The position numbers and the translations under genes are program-made. The notes below the pieces were generated by a model, which searched no databases, had not been told where the DNA came from, and saw only the letters and a list, made by a program, of their open reading frames with translations. A stretch of DNA of 21,441 nucleotides from Alphaproteobacteria bacterium (lineage in GTDB: Bacteria; Pseudomonadota; Alphaproteobacteria; GCA-2731375), in NCBI GenBank assembly GCA_028281075.1, contig JANQKO010000355.1:1-21441 (forward strand), written 5' to 3'. Shown here one piece after another: positions 1 to 7,685 of the stretch (position 1 is the first letter of the stretch; each line of letters begins with the position of its first letter).

Positions 1-195
1 ATCGTCGACAAGGGCATCGTGCTGACCGGCGGCGGCGCGCTGCTGGGCAACCTCGATTTCGTACTGCGTCATTCGACCGGTCTGCCCGTGTCGATTGCCG
101 ACGAGCCGCTGTCCTGCGTCGCGCTCGGCACTGGTCGCGTCCTGGAAGACATGAAGAACTTCCGGGATAAGGAGGTCTTCGACTCAGCGTACTGA
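1..195 (+). CDS. mreB: Rod shape-determining protein MreB, C-terminal end (5' end outside window)
   Basis: The first 64 codons read in frame 1 give the C-terminal end of the actin-like protein MreB, which forms membrane-associated filaments that guide elongasome cell-wall synthesis. Visible are the nucleotide-site loop GIVLTGGGALL and the typical ending with RVLEDMKNFRD; the stop is TGA at 193-195. Only the last fifth or so of a roughly 345-residue protein is present, so the start cannot be seen. The next gene, mreC, begins 33 bp later, giving the standard mreB-mreC-mreD order. Identification rests on the conserved C-terminal actin-fold motif and on the neighbours; I am confident. Confidence 0.95.
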   Translation: MVDKGIVLTGGGALLGNLDFVLRHSTGLPVSIADEPLSCVALGTGRVLEDMKNFRDKEVFDSAY

Positions 196-228
196 GCAAC
201 GCCGGGCTGATCGGAGGAACAGGTAGCG

Positions 229-1101
229 TTGAGGCCACAATACGGTCGAGTATCGCGGCTCGCCATGCCGGCCAAGGTGCTGGCCCAGCGGTTCGCGCTA
301 CTTGCGTTGGCGTCGGCCGCGGTTGCGCTGCTCATTCTCAGCAAAACACACAGCGATGCGACCGAACGCATTCGCACCGCCATCGTCGACACGGTGGCGA
401 CGGTTCTCAATGTCTTGAGCCAGCCCGTCGACGCCTTGAACCAGGCCGTCGCCGAGTTCGACCGTTTCTGGTTCACCTACACCGAGAACGAACGGCTGCG
501 CGAGGAGATTGACCGGCTGCGCCGCTGGCAGATGGTGGCGCGCGGTCTCGAACAGCAGAACGCGGCGCTGCGGGCTCTGACCGGATTGCGCGCCGAGGCG
601 TTGCCGTCGTTCATCTCGGCCCGCGTGATCGGCGATTCCGGCGGTCCCTTCGTGCGCACCATGCTGGTCAATGCCGGCGAGCGCAGCGGCGTCGCCAAGG
701 GCCAGGCGGTCGTCACCGGCGTCGGCCTGGTCGGCCGCATCGCCGAAGTCGGCGACCGCTCGGCCCGCCTGTTGCTGCTGATCGACCTGAACAGCCGGGT
801 GCCGGTGGTGATCGAGTCCTCGCGGCACCGCGCCGTGCTGGCCGGCGACAATTCCGAGCGGCCGCGGCTGATCTTCCTGCCGCCCAGCGCCCAGGTCGCG
901 CCCGGCGACCGTATCGTCACCTCGGGCCACGGCGGCGTGTTCCCGGCCGGACTGCCCGTCGGCACCGTGACCGCGGTCAGCGACGGCGACATCCGGGTGC
1001 AGCCCTTCGTCGACTGGGACCGGCTGGAATATGTCAGCGTCGTGCGGTTCGACCTGCCGCGGCTCGACGCCAGCGATATCGAGGTACGGAGGCTGCCGTG
1101 A
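229..1101 (+). CDS. mreC: Rod shape-determining protein MreC
   Basis: MreC is a bitopic inner-membrane protein whose periplasmic part links MreB/MreD to PBP2 and activates it. The 290 residues show a short cytoplasmic N-terminus, one membrane helix (about 22-38), a coiled coil (about 73-115, rich in E/R/L heptads such as ENERLREEIDRLRR) and a beta-rich periplasmic domain with the family pattern 'ARVIGDSGGPF...VNAGERSGVAKGQAVV' split across 130-165. The start chosen is TTG at 229, because GGAGG lies at 213-217, about 11 bp upstream; an in-frame ATG at 265 has no Shine-Dalgarno sequence and would shorten the N-terminus by 12 residues. The 3' end overlaps mreD by 4 bp (GTGA), which implies translational coupling. 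Length is normal for the family. Confidence 0.95.
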   Translation: MRPQYGRVSRLAMPAKVLAQRFALLALASAAVALLILSKTHSDATERIRTAIVDTVATVLNVLSQPVDALNQAVAEFDRFWFTYTENERLREEIDRLRRWQMVARGLEQQNAALRALTGLRAEALPSFISARVIGDSGGPFVRTMLVNAGERSGVAKGQAVVTGVGLVGRIAEVGDRSARLLLLIDLNSRVPVVIESSRHRAVLAGDNSERPRLIFLPPSAQVAPGDRIVTSGHGGVFPAGLPVGTVTAVSDGDIRVQPFVDWDRLEYVSVVRFDLPRLDASDIEVRRLP

Positions 1102-1613
1102 ACCCGACGCCGATGGTACGTGTCAACCAGTTCCTGCGCGGCTCGGTGCCGATCCTGCTGAGCCTGGTGCTGGTGCTGCTCGGCAGCCTGCCCTTCGGCC
1201 TGCCCTATTTCTCGATCCTGTGTCCGCTGTTCGGCGTGATGTCGGTCTATTACTGGAGCATCTACCGGCCTGATCTTATGCCGCTCGGCGCCGCCTTTCT
1301 GATCGGCTTCTTCGTCGACGTGCTGAGCGGCGGGCCCATGGGGCTGATGGCGCTGGTGCTGGTGCTGGTCCAGGCCATGGTCGCCTCGCAGCGTCGCGCC
1401 TTCCTCGGCAAGTCGTTCGCCGTCGGCTGGTGGGGCTTCGGCCTGGTGGCCACCGGCGCCGTGCTGCTGAGCTGGCTGATCAGCTCGGTGTTCTTCACCC
1501 AGATCCTGGACCCGCTGCCGGCCATCGGCCAGTTGACCGTCAGCATCGCCGTCTATCCGCTGATGCTGCTGCTGTTCGGCGGCATTCAGCGCGCCCTGTT
1601 GCCGGCGATCTAG
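1098..1613 (+). CDS. mreD: Rod shape-determining protein MreD
   Basis: MreD is the small polytopic inner-membrane component of the elongasome. The 171-residue product is almost wholly hydrophobic, with about five to six predicted membrane segments (for example LRGSVPILLSLVLVLLGSL near the N-terminus and VSIAVYPLMLLLFGGIQ near the C-terminus). The motif 'RPDLMPLGAAFLIGFFVDVLSG' (about residues 55-76) is the recognisable MreD signature, with the acidic FxxD in a membrane helix. It starts at a GTG overlapping the mreC stop and ends 9 bp before mrdA, so it is internal to the operon. Sequence conservation in this family is low; the call depends on the motif plus position. Confidence 0.93.
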   Translation: MNPTPMVRVNQFLRGSVPILLSLVLVLLGSLPFGLPYFSILCPLFGVMSVYYWSIYRPDLMPLGAAFLIGFFVDVLSGGPMGLMALVLVLVQAMVASQRRAFLGKSFAVGWWGFGLVATGAVLLSWLISSVFFTQILDPLPAIGQLTVSIAVYPLMLLLFGGIQRALLPAI

Positions 1614-1622
1614 GCCGAAGCC

Positions 1623-3509
1623 ATGGAACGCGAGAGCTCACGCCACAAGCTGTTCTCCCGCCGCGCCGCGTTTCTGGTCGGCGGCAAGCTGGCGCTGCTC
1701 GGTGTGATCGGCGGCCGCATGTACTACCTCCAGGTCCTGGAGCGTGACCAGTATCAGATGCTGGCCGAGGAGAACCGGATCAACCTGCGCCTGCTGCCGC
1801 CGCCGCGCGGCCGCATCCTGGACCGGTTCGGCGACGAGCTGGCCAAGAACCGGCAGAACTTCCGCGTCGTGCTGATCCCCGAGCAGACCAGCGACGTCGG
1901 CAAGACCGTGCGGCGGCTGGGCGAGATCGTCGAGATCCAGGACCACCAGCTTCGCCGCATCGGGCGCGACCTCAAGCGCCAGCGCCGTTTCATGCCGCTG
2001 ACGCTGGTCGAGAACCTGACCTGGGAGCAGTTCGCCAGCGTCAACGTCAAGCTGCCCGACCTGCCGGGCGTGCAGCCCGACGTCGGCGAGACCCGCTATT
2101 ATCCCTACGGCGACAGCCTGGCCCACGTCGTCGGCTACGTGTCGGCCGTCTCGGAACAGGACCTGACCGGTGACCCGCTGCTGGAGCTGCCGGGCTTCCG
2201 CATCGGCAAGAACGGCATCGAGAAGGTCTATGACGTGGGCCTGCGCGGCAAGGCCGGCAACAGCCGGGTCGAGGTCAACGCCTATGGCCGGGTGATCCGC
2301 GAGCTGCAGCGTCAGGACGGCCAGCCCGGCGACGATCTGGTGCTGACCATCGATGTCGGCCTGCAGCAGGCGGCCAGCCGCCGGCTGGCCGGCGAGAGCG
2401 CGTCGGCCGTCGTCATGGACGTGCATAACGGCGAGGTCCTGGCCATGGTCTCCTCGCCGTCCTACGACCCCAACGCCTTCAATCTCGGCTTCAGCGCCAA
2501 GAGCTGGAAGGCGCTGGTCGAGAACCCCCGCAATCCGCTGACCAACAAGACGATCGCCGGCCAGTATCCGCCCGGCTCGACATTCAAGATGCTGGTCGCG
2601 CTGGCGGCGCTGGAGAGCGGCGTGATCACGCCCGAGCACCGCACCTTCTGCAACGGCTCGACCAAGCTCGGCCGGCACCGGTTCCATTGCTGGAAGTGGC
2701 GCTATGGTGGCCATGGCTGGACCAACCTCTACGAGGCCATCGAGCAGTCCTGCGACATCTTCTTCTACGACATCGCCAAGAAGGTCGGCGTCGAGCAGAT
2801 CGCCGAGATGGCGCGCAAGTTCGGCCTCGGCGAACGGCTCGATATCGACCTGGTCGGGCAGCGCGCCGGCCTGGTGCCGAACAAGGCCTGGAAGCTGGCC
2901 ACCACCGGCGTGCCCTGGCAGACCGGCGAGACGCTGATCACCGGCATCGGCCAGGGCTATCTGCTGACCACGCCGCTGCAGCTCGCCGTGATGACGGCCC
3001 GGCTGTCCAACGGCGGCTTCGCCGTGCAGCCGCGGCTGGTGCGCGACAAGGCGGCGGCCAGCACCGGCGAGTTCGCCGAGCCGCCGACCTCGCCGCCGTC
3101 GCTCGGCATCTCGTCCAGCTCGCTCAACGCGGTGTTGAAGGGCATGCGCATGGTGGTGCACGGCCGCCACGGCACGGCGCGCGGCGCCCGGCTCGAGGAC
3201 GGCGTGAAGATGGCCGGCAAGACCGGCACGGCGCAGGTCCGGCGCATCACCAAGGCCGAACGCGCCAGCGGCGTGCGCAAGGCCGAGGAGAAGCCCTGGG
3301 AAGAACGCGCGCACGGCCTGTTCGTGGCCTATGCGCCGGCCGACCGGCCGCGCTATGCCCTGTCGCTGGTGATCGAGCATGGCGGCTCCGGCGCCAAGGC
3401 CGCGCTCGTGGCGCGCGACATCATGGCCGAGGTGCTGGCCCGCGATCCGCTCCGCCGGCCGGCGATCGGCCGGCTCGCGTCCCGGCCGCCGGCGGACGGG
3501 CAGGGCTAG
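1623..3509 (+). CDS. mrdA: Penicillin-binding protein 2 (peptidoglycan D,D-transpeptidase)
   Basis: PBP2 is the class B penicillin-binding protein that cross-links peptidoglycan during side-wall elongation, working with RodA. The 628-residue protein has an N-terminal membrane anchor (about 15-35, around AAFLVGGKLALLGVIGG), the non-catalytic pedestal domain with the 'PPRGRILDRFGDELAKN' segment (about 59-75), and a transpeptidase domain. All three catalytic motifs are present: STFK with nucleophile Ser319 and Lys322, SCD at 376-378, and KTG at 533-535. Length matches the family (about 620-650). The ATG at 1623 follows the mreD stop by 9 bp; rodA follows after 3 bp. Nothing is missing or odd. 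Confidence 0.97.
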   Translation: MERESSRHKLFSRRAAFLVGGKLALLGVIGGRMYYLQVLERDQYQMLAEENRINLRLLPPPRGRILDRFGDELAKNRQNFRVVLIPEQTSDVGKTVRRLGEIVEIQDHQLRRIGRDLKRQRRFMPLTLVENLTWEQFASVNVKLPDLPGVQPDVGETRYYPYGDSLAHVVGYVSAVSEQDLTGDPLLELPGFRIGKNGIEKVYDVGLRGKAGNSRVEVNAYGRVIRELQRQDGQPGDDLVLTIDVGLQQAASRRLAGESASAVVMDVHNGEVLAMVSSPSYDPNAFNLGFSAKSWKALVENPRNPLTNKTIAGQYPPGSTFKMLVALAALESGVITPEHRTFCNGSTKLGRHRFHCWKWRYGGHGWTNLYEAIEQSCDIFFYDIAKKVGVEQIAEMARKFGLGERLDIDLVGQRAGLVPNKAWKLATTGVPWQTGETLITGIGQGYLLTTPLQLAVMTARLSNGGFAVQPRLVRDKAAASTGEFAEPPTSPPSLGISSSSLNAVLKGMRMVVHGRHGTARGARLEDGVKMAGKTGTAQVRRITKAERASGVRKAEEKPWEERAHGLFVAYAPADRPRYALSLVIEHGGSGAKAALVARDIMAEVLARDPLRRPAIGRLASRPPADGQG

Positions 3510-3512
3510 GCG

Positions 3513-4655
3513 ATGGCGCTCGGCAACACCTTCGGCGGCCCGCCCGAGATGACCATCGCGCAGAAGCTGCGCGACGTGAACTGGCTACTGGTCCTGCTGA
3601 TCATCGCCGTGGCCAGCGTCGGCTTCGCCATGCTCTATTCCGCCGCCAACGGCAGCCTCAATCCCTGGGCCTCGCGGCAGATGGCCCGCTTCGGGGCCGG
3701 CCTGGTGGCGATGCTGATCATCGCCGTGACCGACATCCGCATCTGGCTGCGCTATGCCTATGTGATCTACGGCCTCGGCCTGGTACTGCTGGTCGCGGTC
3801 GAGGTGATGGGCTTCGTCGGCATGGGCGCGCAGCGCTGGGTCGATCTCGGCTTCTTTCAGCTCCAGCCGTCCGAGGTCATGAAGATCGCCCTGGTGCTGG
3901 CGCTGGCGCGCTATTTCCACGGCATCGCCATGGAGGATATCGGCCGGCTGCACCTGCTGATCCTGCCGTTGCTGATGATCGCGGTGCCGGTCGCCCTGGT
4001 CATCCGGCAGCCGGATCTGGGCACCGCGATCCTGATGATGATGGTGGGCGGGGCCGTGTGCTTCGTCGCCGGCGTCCGGCTCTGGAAGTTCGCCCTGGCG
4101 ATCTGCGGCGCGGTTGCCGCCGTGCCGATCGGCTGGCAGTTCCTGCGCGACTATCAGAAGGAGCGGATCTTCACCTTCCTCAATCCCGAGCGCGATCCGC
4201 TCGGCGCCGGCTATCACATCACGCAGTCGAAGATCGCGCTCGGCTCCGGCGGCATTTCCGGCAAGGGCTTCATGCAGGGCACGCAGAGCCACCTGAACTT
4301 CCTGCCCGAGCGCCAGACCGACTTCATCTTCACCATGCTGGCCGAGGAGTTCGGCCTGATCGGCTGCCTCGGCCTGATCGGGCTCTATGTCTGCATCCTG
4401 GCCTACGGCGTCGGCATCGCCGTGCGCAGCCGCAACCAGTTCGGCCGGCTGATGGCCATGGGCCTGACCACGACCTTTTTCCTCTACGTCTTCATCAACA
4501 TCGCCATGGTCACCGGCCTGATCCCGGTCGTCGGCGTGCCGCTGCCGCTGGTGTCCTATGGCGGCACGGCCTTGATGACGCTGTTGATCAGCTTCGGCTT
4601 CCTGATCGGCGTCTATGTCCACCGCGACCTGGTCATCCCCCGGCGGCCGGTCTGA
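3513..4655 (+). CDS. rodA: Peptidoglycan glycosyltransferase RodA (SEDS family)
   Basis: RodA is the SEDS-family glycan polymerase of the elongasome; it polymerises lipid II in the inner membrane and pairs with PBP2. The 380-residue protein has about ten membrane segments. Diagnostic motifs are RWVDLGFFQLQPSEVMK (about 109-125) and PERQTDFIFTMLAEEFG, in which Asp270 corresponds to the essential aspartate of SEDS polymerases; the C-terminal 'GVPLPLVSYGGTALM' loop is also typical. The ATG at 3513 lies 3 bp after the mrdA stop; another ATG at 3549 would still leave a complete protein. No clear Shine-Dalgarno sequence precedes either, so coupling to mrdA translation is likely. It is the last gene of the operon; an integrase remnant begins immediately behind it. 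Confidence 0.96.
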   Translation: MALGNTFGGPPEMTIAQKLRDVNWLLVLLIIAVASVGFAMLYSAANGSLNPWASRQMARFGAGLVAMLIIAVTDIRIWLRYAYVIYGLGLVLLVAVEVMGFVGMGAQRWVDLGFFQLQPSEVMKIALVLALARYFHGIAMEDIGRLHLLILPLLMIAVPVALVIRQPDLGTAILMMMVGGAVCFVAGVRLWKFALAICGAVAAVPIGWQFLRDYQKERIFTFLNPERDPLGAGYHITQSKIALGSGGISGKGFMQGTQSHLNFLPERQTDFIFTMLAEEFGLIGCLGLIGLYVCILAYGVGIAVRSRNQFGRLMAMGLTTTFFLYVFINIAMVTGLIPVVGVPLPLVSYGGTALMTLLISFGFLIGVYVHRDLVIPRRPV

Positions 4656-4664
4656 CGGCGCGCG

Positions 4665-4835
4665 TTAGGCCATCGACAAGCGCCGTCCGAAGCCGACTGC
4701 GCGACGGGACAGATCACCAGCATCACCGGCCACAGCCTGGCCCAAGCCGAGGATATTCTGGAACATTATTTCGTTCGCACCACCGCCATGTCGGACGCAG
4801 CGATCGCCAAGTTGGAAGACTATCAGGACGGATGA
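4665..4835 (+). pseudogene. Decayed tyrosine recombinase (phage-type integrase), C-terminal fragment only
   Basis: Reading the frame that ends with TGA at 4833-4835 gives a peptide containing QITSITGHSLAQAEDILEHY followed by FVRTTAMSDAAIAKLE. This is the end of a phage-type tyrosine integrase: the GH pair supplies the late catalytic histidine and the Tyr in HY is the expected nucleophile, and the tail resembles the 'Y-RT---A--AI-KLE' ending seen in many alphaproteobacterial integrases. Similarity is clear from about 4686 and can be traced weakly back to about 4665, ten bases after the rodA stop. There is no start codon with a ribosome-binding site, and the N-terminal DNA-binding domain and catalytic Arg are absent. 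I infer a remnant of an element once integrated near the tRNA-Lys that starts 116 bp downstream. Confidence 0.75.
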
Positions 4836-4870
4836 AGCGGACTGCCACGTCCGGCCCTGAAGCGTGATTG

Positions 4871-4915
4871 GAAACGGTTTTGAAGATGTTCGCTGGATTT
4901 TTTGAAACGGTTTTG
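4871..4915 (+). repeat. 12-bp direct repeat GAAACGGTTTTG (two copies)
   Basis: GAAACGGTTTTG occurs at 4871-4882 and again, identically, at 4904-4915, start to start 33 bp (about three helical turns). It lies in the AT-rich spacer between the integrase remnant and tRNA-Lys. The spacing on one face of the helix would suit protein binding, for example recombinase arm sites or a regulator, but no family can be named from the sequence. Confidence 0.6.
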
Positions 4916-4951
4916 CTAAACGGACGCCAAGGTGTTGATTTGTTTGGCGCC

Positions 4952-5027
<76 letters not shown>

Positions 5028-5362
5028 AATTCCGCTGCCGATGTTGACTACTGGGTCGAGTGATCGACGCACCTAGTACCTGGAATCACGAATGACTAAT
5101 CTGCCGTCTTTGGGAAGCGTTTTTGGTCGACTTTGGTATTGATCAAGACGACACGAATCAGTCATTCGCGATAGTAGATACTAGTCCGATCTCATGGAAA
5201 AGAGATTGGTTGCCTTTCCGGCGTGAAGACTTCGTATAGTTCATCGATAGAAGATCCACGTGTTGGCGGCCCGCAACCGATTGACGTGAGAAGCTAACTG
5301 GCTGGCGTATCTATCGAGTAACCAGTGGTTTACAGTCAGGGAACGCTGCGGAGACAGAGTCA
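5028..5362. other. Gene-free gap between tRNA-Lys and the ATPase/HNH module
   Basis: These 335 bp contain no convincing coding sequence on either strand. They are less GC-rich than the flanking chromosome. What can be seen is an imperfect inverted repeat (5085-5100 with 5157-5172), a possible -10 box TATAGT at 5235-5240 without a good -35 partner, and a Shine-Dalgarno GGAG at 5350-5353 serving the ATG at 5363. The gap probably carries the promoter of the ATPase/HNH pair. It might encode a non-coding RNA, but nothing here proves it and no reverse transcriptase is present to suggest a retron. Confidence 0.5.
5085..5172. repeat. Imperfect inverted repeat, 14 of 16 positions paired
   Basis: ATCACGAATGACTAAT at 5085-5100 is the reverse complement of ATCAGTCATTCGCGAT at 5157-5172 apart from two positions, including nine consecutive matches (CGAATGACT). 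The arms are 56 nt apart. It lies between tRNA-Lys and the ATPase gene. It could be an operator pair, recombination half-sites or the base of an RNA stem; its position upstream of a defence-like operon makes regulation the simplest guess. Confidence 0.5.
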
Positions 5363-6643
5363 ATGTACGCGAAATCAGCCCATATTTACGGCTTCAAGTG
5401 TTTCGGTAAGGCTGTTCTCGACTTGCAGTTTCCCGGCCGCGAGGATGGCGACTGTTCGGCCATCGACAACATCAACCTCATTCTCGGTGACAATGGCGGC
5501 GGTAAATCGTCGATTCTGCGGGCTGTGGCGATTGCCATGCTGGCACCGGCGCTGCTGGACTCCGGTTTTGTGCCATACCGGCTCGTCCGTCGACCGGATG
5601 CCGAAACGGCCTTTTTGAAGGTTGTGGCGCGGCTGGACGACCATGATCAACTGCATGATCTTTCGCAGGATGACGAGATCGAGTTGCTTGCGCGTATTGA
5701 TCGGGTTGAAACCCGCAGGGGTCTTGATCGGCTGCACCTGGAGCGTACGCCGGCCTCTCCGTTGGAGGAGCTGATCTATGACGACGGTTCTCATGCATTC
5801 TTTGTCGTCGGCTATGGCGCGACCCGGCGAATTGAGACTGGCGACTATAGTCCGTCCAGTGCGCGCAAGATGCGTGGTGCGCGGTACCAGCGGATTGCAA
5901 GTCTGTTTGAAGACCACGTTACCCTGCGTCCTCTCGATGCGTTGTTCGACGATCTCGGAAAACGAAAGCGTGAAGCCATCGACCTGATCAACGACGTCTT
6001 GCCCGATGAACTCGCACTTGTCGGAAGAGTAGATAGAGAGAGCGGGCAGCATCCCGTCACGTTCAGGGGGCAGAAAATTCCCTTTTCAACCTTGTCTGAC
6101 GGCTATCGCGCCTTCGTTGGCATGGTCGGTGACTTGGTTGGTCATATCGCTGACGTATGCCCGAAAGGCATGGCCCTTGTTGACGTCCCGGGCATTGTGT
6201 TGATCGACGAAGTGGATCTCCATTTGCATCCGTCATGGCAGCGTCGCGTTGTCGCCGACCTCGCATCGGCGTTGCCCAATCTGCAATTCATTTTGACGTC
6301 CCACAGTCCTCTGGTTGTCGCGACTGTGGAAAGGCAGAATATCTTCCTGACTGATGAAGATGATGACGGCCGGGCAACGGTCAAGCAAATTGAGGAGCAT
6401 GCCTACGGTCGAAGCGTCGACCAACTGCTCTTGTCATCCTACTTCGGCTTGACATCGACCCGCCCGGTCACCGCTGTTCGACGGTCGGAAGACATCATGG
6501 ATAAGATTGCCAAGGGCGATGATGAAGCGGCAGTTGCTTTTCTCGAGAGTTTGAGCGCCCCGCAAAGCTATTCGGGTTCGTCGAGACATCGCGGCAGCCG
6601 GAAGGGTTCGAAAACGCGCGCCAGATCCGCCAAGAAGGCATGA
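5363..6643 (+). CDS. AAA/ABC-type ATPase, PtuA-like component of a Septu-type antiphage system
   Basis: The 426-residue protein is an SMC/ABC-like ATPase of the AAA_21/OLD-related group. It begins with the typical strand-turn 'IYGFKCFGKAVLDLQF', then Walker A GDNGGGKSS (42-50, Lys48), a signature-like loop LSDGYR (244-249), Walker B GIVLIDEVDLHLHPSWQ with Asp282 and Glu283, and the switch histidine His314 in ILTSHSPLVV. The last 22 or so residues are a Ser/Arg/Lys-rich basic tail. The next gene overlaps its stop by 4 bp and encodes an HNH nuclease, the arrangement of Septu PtuA-PtuB, where the ATPase assembles with and controls the nuclease. The start ATG has GGAG about 9 bp upstream. Codon use is less GC-biased than in neighbouring chromosomal genes, suggesting acquisition. 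Confident of the ATPase fold; the Septu assignment is by motif and synteny. Confidence 0.85.
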   Translation: MYAKSAHIYGFKCFGKAVLDLQFPGREDGDCSAIDNINLILGDNGGGKSSILRAVAIAMLAPALLDSGFVPYRLVRRPDAETAFLKVVARLDDHDQLHDLSQDDEIELLARIDRVETRRGLDRLHLERTPASPLEELIYDDGSHAFFVVGYGATRRIETGDYSPSSARKMRGARYQRIASLFEDHVTLRPLDALFDDLGKRKREAIDLINDVLPDELALVGRVDRESGQHPVTFRGQKIPFSTLSDGYRAFVGMVGDLVGHIADVCPKGMALVDVPGIVLIDEVDLHLHPSWQRRVVADLASALPNLQFILTSHSPLVVATVERQNIFLTDEDDDGRATVKQIEEHAYGRSVDQLLLSSYFGLTSTRPVTAVRRSEDIMDKIAKGDDEAAVAFLESLSAPQSYSGSSRHRGSRKGSKTRARSAKKA

Positions 6644-7515
6644 TCCGCTACGCCATCACAGCTCGCGATTTGAACGCGCGTATCGACGCCCACTCGGCCA
6701 GTTGGCGTGAAAGAGCGGAAGCGCGGACCGCCTCGCTGGTCGCTGCCGGCAGATACGACGAGGGAACGTCGATCTGGTCGGAGGTCAAAGCGGTCTTCAT
6801 GGATGTTCAGTTCAACAAGTGCATATTCTGCGAACGGCAGTTCGAGGGTGAAGAGTTCGGCCGTATCGAACACGATCTTGAACACTTTCGACCGAAGAGC
6901 AGTGTGAAACGCTGGCCCACGGGCCGCCGCGCGGGTCTCTTCGACTTTCCGCTCGGATCGCCGAACACGAAGGGCTATTTCTGGCTTGCCTACGATCTGG
7001 GAAACTATGCCGCATCCTGCAAGGTCTGCAACTCGACCCTGAAATCCAACGCCTTTCCGATTGCCGGGCATCGCGGTATCCCGGTCGAGAACGGGCGCTC
7101 CCTTTTGAATAAGGAAAAGCCGTACCTCTGCTATCCGATTGGTCGGGTCGACAAGGATCCGGAAGATATTCTCGACTTCGTCGGTACCGTTGCCGTGCCC
7201 CGTGGCAGGCGTGGTCACAAGCGACGGCGAGCAGAGGTCGTCATCGAATTCTTCAAGCTGAACGACCGCGATCAACTCCATTTCGAGCGGGCGAGCGAAC
7301 TCACGCTATTGGGATTTGCGCTTCGAAAACGCGAGGCCGATCCCGACACCGAGCGATGGTCGGATTTCGTTGAGGCCTTGATCGCCGACAGCCGCAGCCA
7401 TGCGGCTTGCAAGCGGGCGTTCATGAGACGCTGGTCGGAGGAGCGCGAACTGGCCGAGCGCCTTCTTCATGCGGCCGAAGAAGTACTCTTGACCCGTTCC
7501 GTGCCGACTCCCTGA
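6640..7515 (+). CDS. HNH endonuclease, PtuB-like effector of a Septu-type antiphage system
   Basis: The 291-residue protein has a zinc-stabilised HNH nuclease core. The first pair CIFC (Cys61, Cys64) is followed by the catalytic-looking IEHDLEHFRPK (His78, His82), then NYAASCKVCN with Asn122 and the second pair Cys127/Cys130, and a KSNAFP element. This order matches the HNH effectors found with Septu ATPases and with Ec78-type retrons. The C-terminal half (about 190-291) is helical and charged and may bind the ATPase. ATGA overlap with the ATPase gene indicates coupled translation at matched amounts. No reverse transcriptase or msr-msd is beside it, so this looks like free-standing Septu rather than a retron. 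In known systems such proteins degrade DNA during phage infection; that role here is inferred. Confidence 0.85.
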   Translation: MIRYAITARDLNARIDAHSASWRERAEARTASLVAAGRYDEGTSIWSEVKAVFMDVQFNKCIFCERQFEGEEFGRIEHDLEHFRPKSSVKRWPTGRRAGLFDFPLGSPNTKGYFWLAYDLGNYAASCKVCNSTLKSNAFPIAGHRGIPVENGRSLLNKEKPYLCYPIGRVDKDPEDILDFVGTVAVPRGRRGHKRRRAEVVIEFFKLNDRDQLHFERASELTLLGFALRKREADPDTERWSDFVEALIADSRSHAACKRAFMRRWSEERELAERLLHAAEEVLLTRSVPTP

Positions 7516-7624
7516 GATCCGCCTTCGACGACAGCCGACGAACGTGGTCGATCATCACCGCCGCCATGTTGCCATGTCCCGCCACGCGACGTATTTAAGT
7601 AGCGATGCGCAGTCCGCCGCGTAA

Positions 7625-7652
7625 TTGACAAGCCGTTTTCCGATCAGATCGG
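7625..7652 (+). promoter_or_regulatory. Candidate promoter/operator: TTGACA plus a 13-bp palindrome
   Basis: A perfect TTGACA hexamer at 7625-7630 is followed by the palindrome CCGATCAGATCGG at 7640-7652, which would cover the spacer and -10 area of a promoter reading into the sulfotransferase gene. A convincing -10 box at the right distance is not visible, so promoter activity is uncertain; the perfect symmetry suggests a repressor site. The region 7516-7685 otherwise holds nothing I recognise. Confidence 0.35.
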
Positions 7653-7685
7653 CGCGATTGCGAAGAGGGGCAATATAGCGGCCTG

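Noticed and set aside
1638..3380. Long minus-strand open frame (580 codons) opposite mrdA
   Set aside because: It is antisense to a fully motif-supported PBP2; its product is rich in Asp, Gln, His and Arg with no domain, the usual shadow of GC-rich codons.
2687..4867. Long plus-strand open frame (726 codons) across mrdA and rodA
   Set aside because: It is a frame-shifted shadow with Arg/Ala/Gly-rich low-complexity product covering two well-supported genes; its end crosses the integrase remnant in the wrong frame.
5028..7515. Retron (msr-msd plus reverse transcriptase) next to the HNH gene
   Set aside because: No reverse transcriptase motifs (such as the YADD box) appear on either strand, so the HNH gene is not part of a retron here.
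5028..7685. Second copy of the tRNA-Lys 3' end as an attR border for the defence-like island
   Set aside because: I looked for the T-arm/acceptor sequence downstream of the module and saw no match inside the window.
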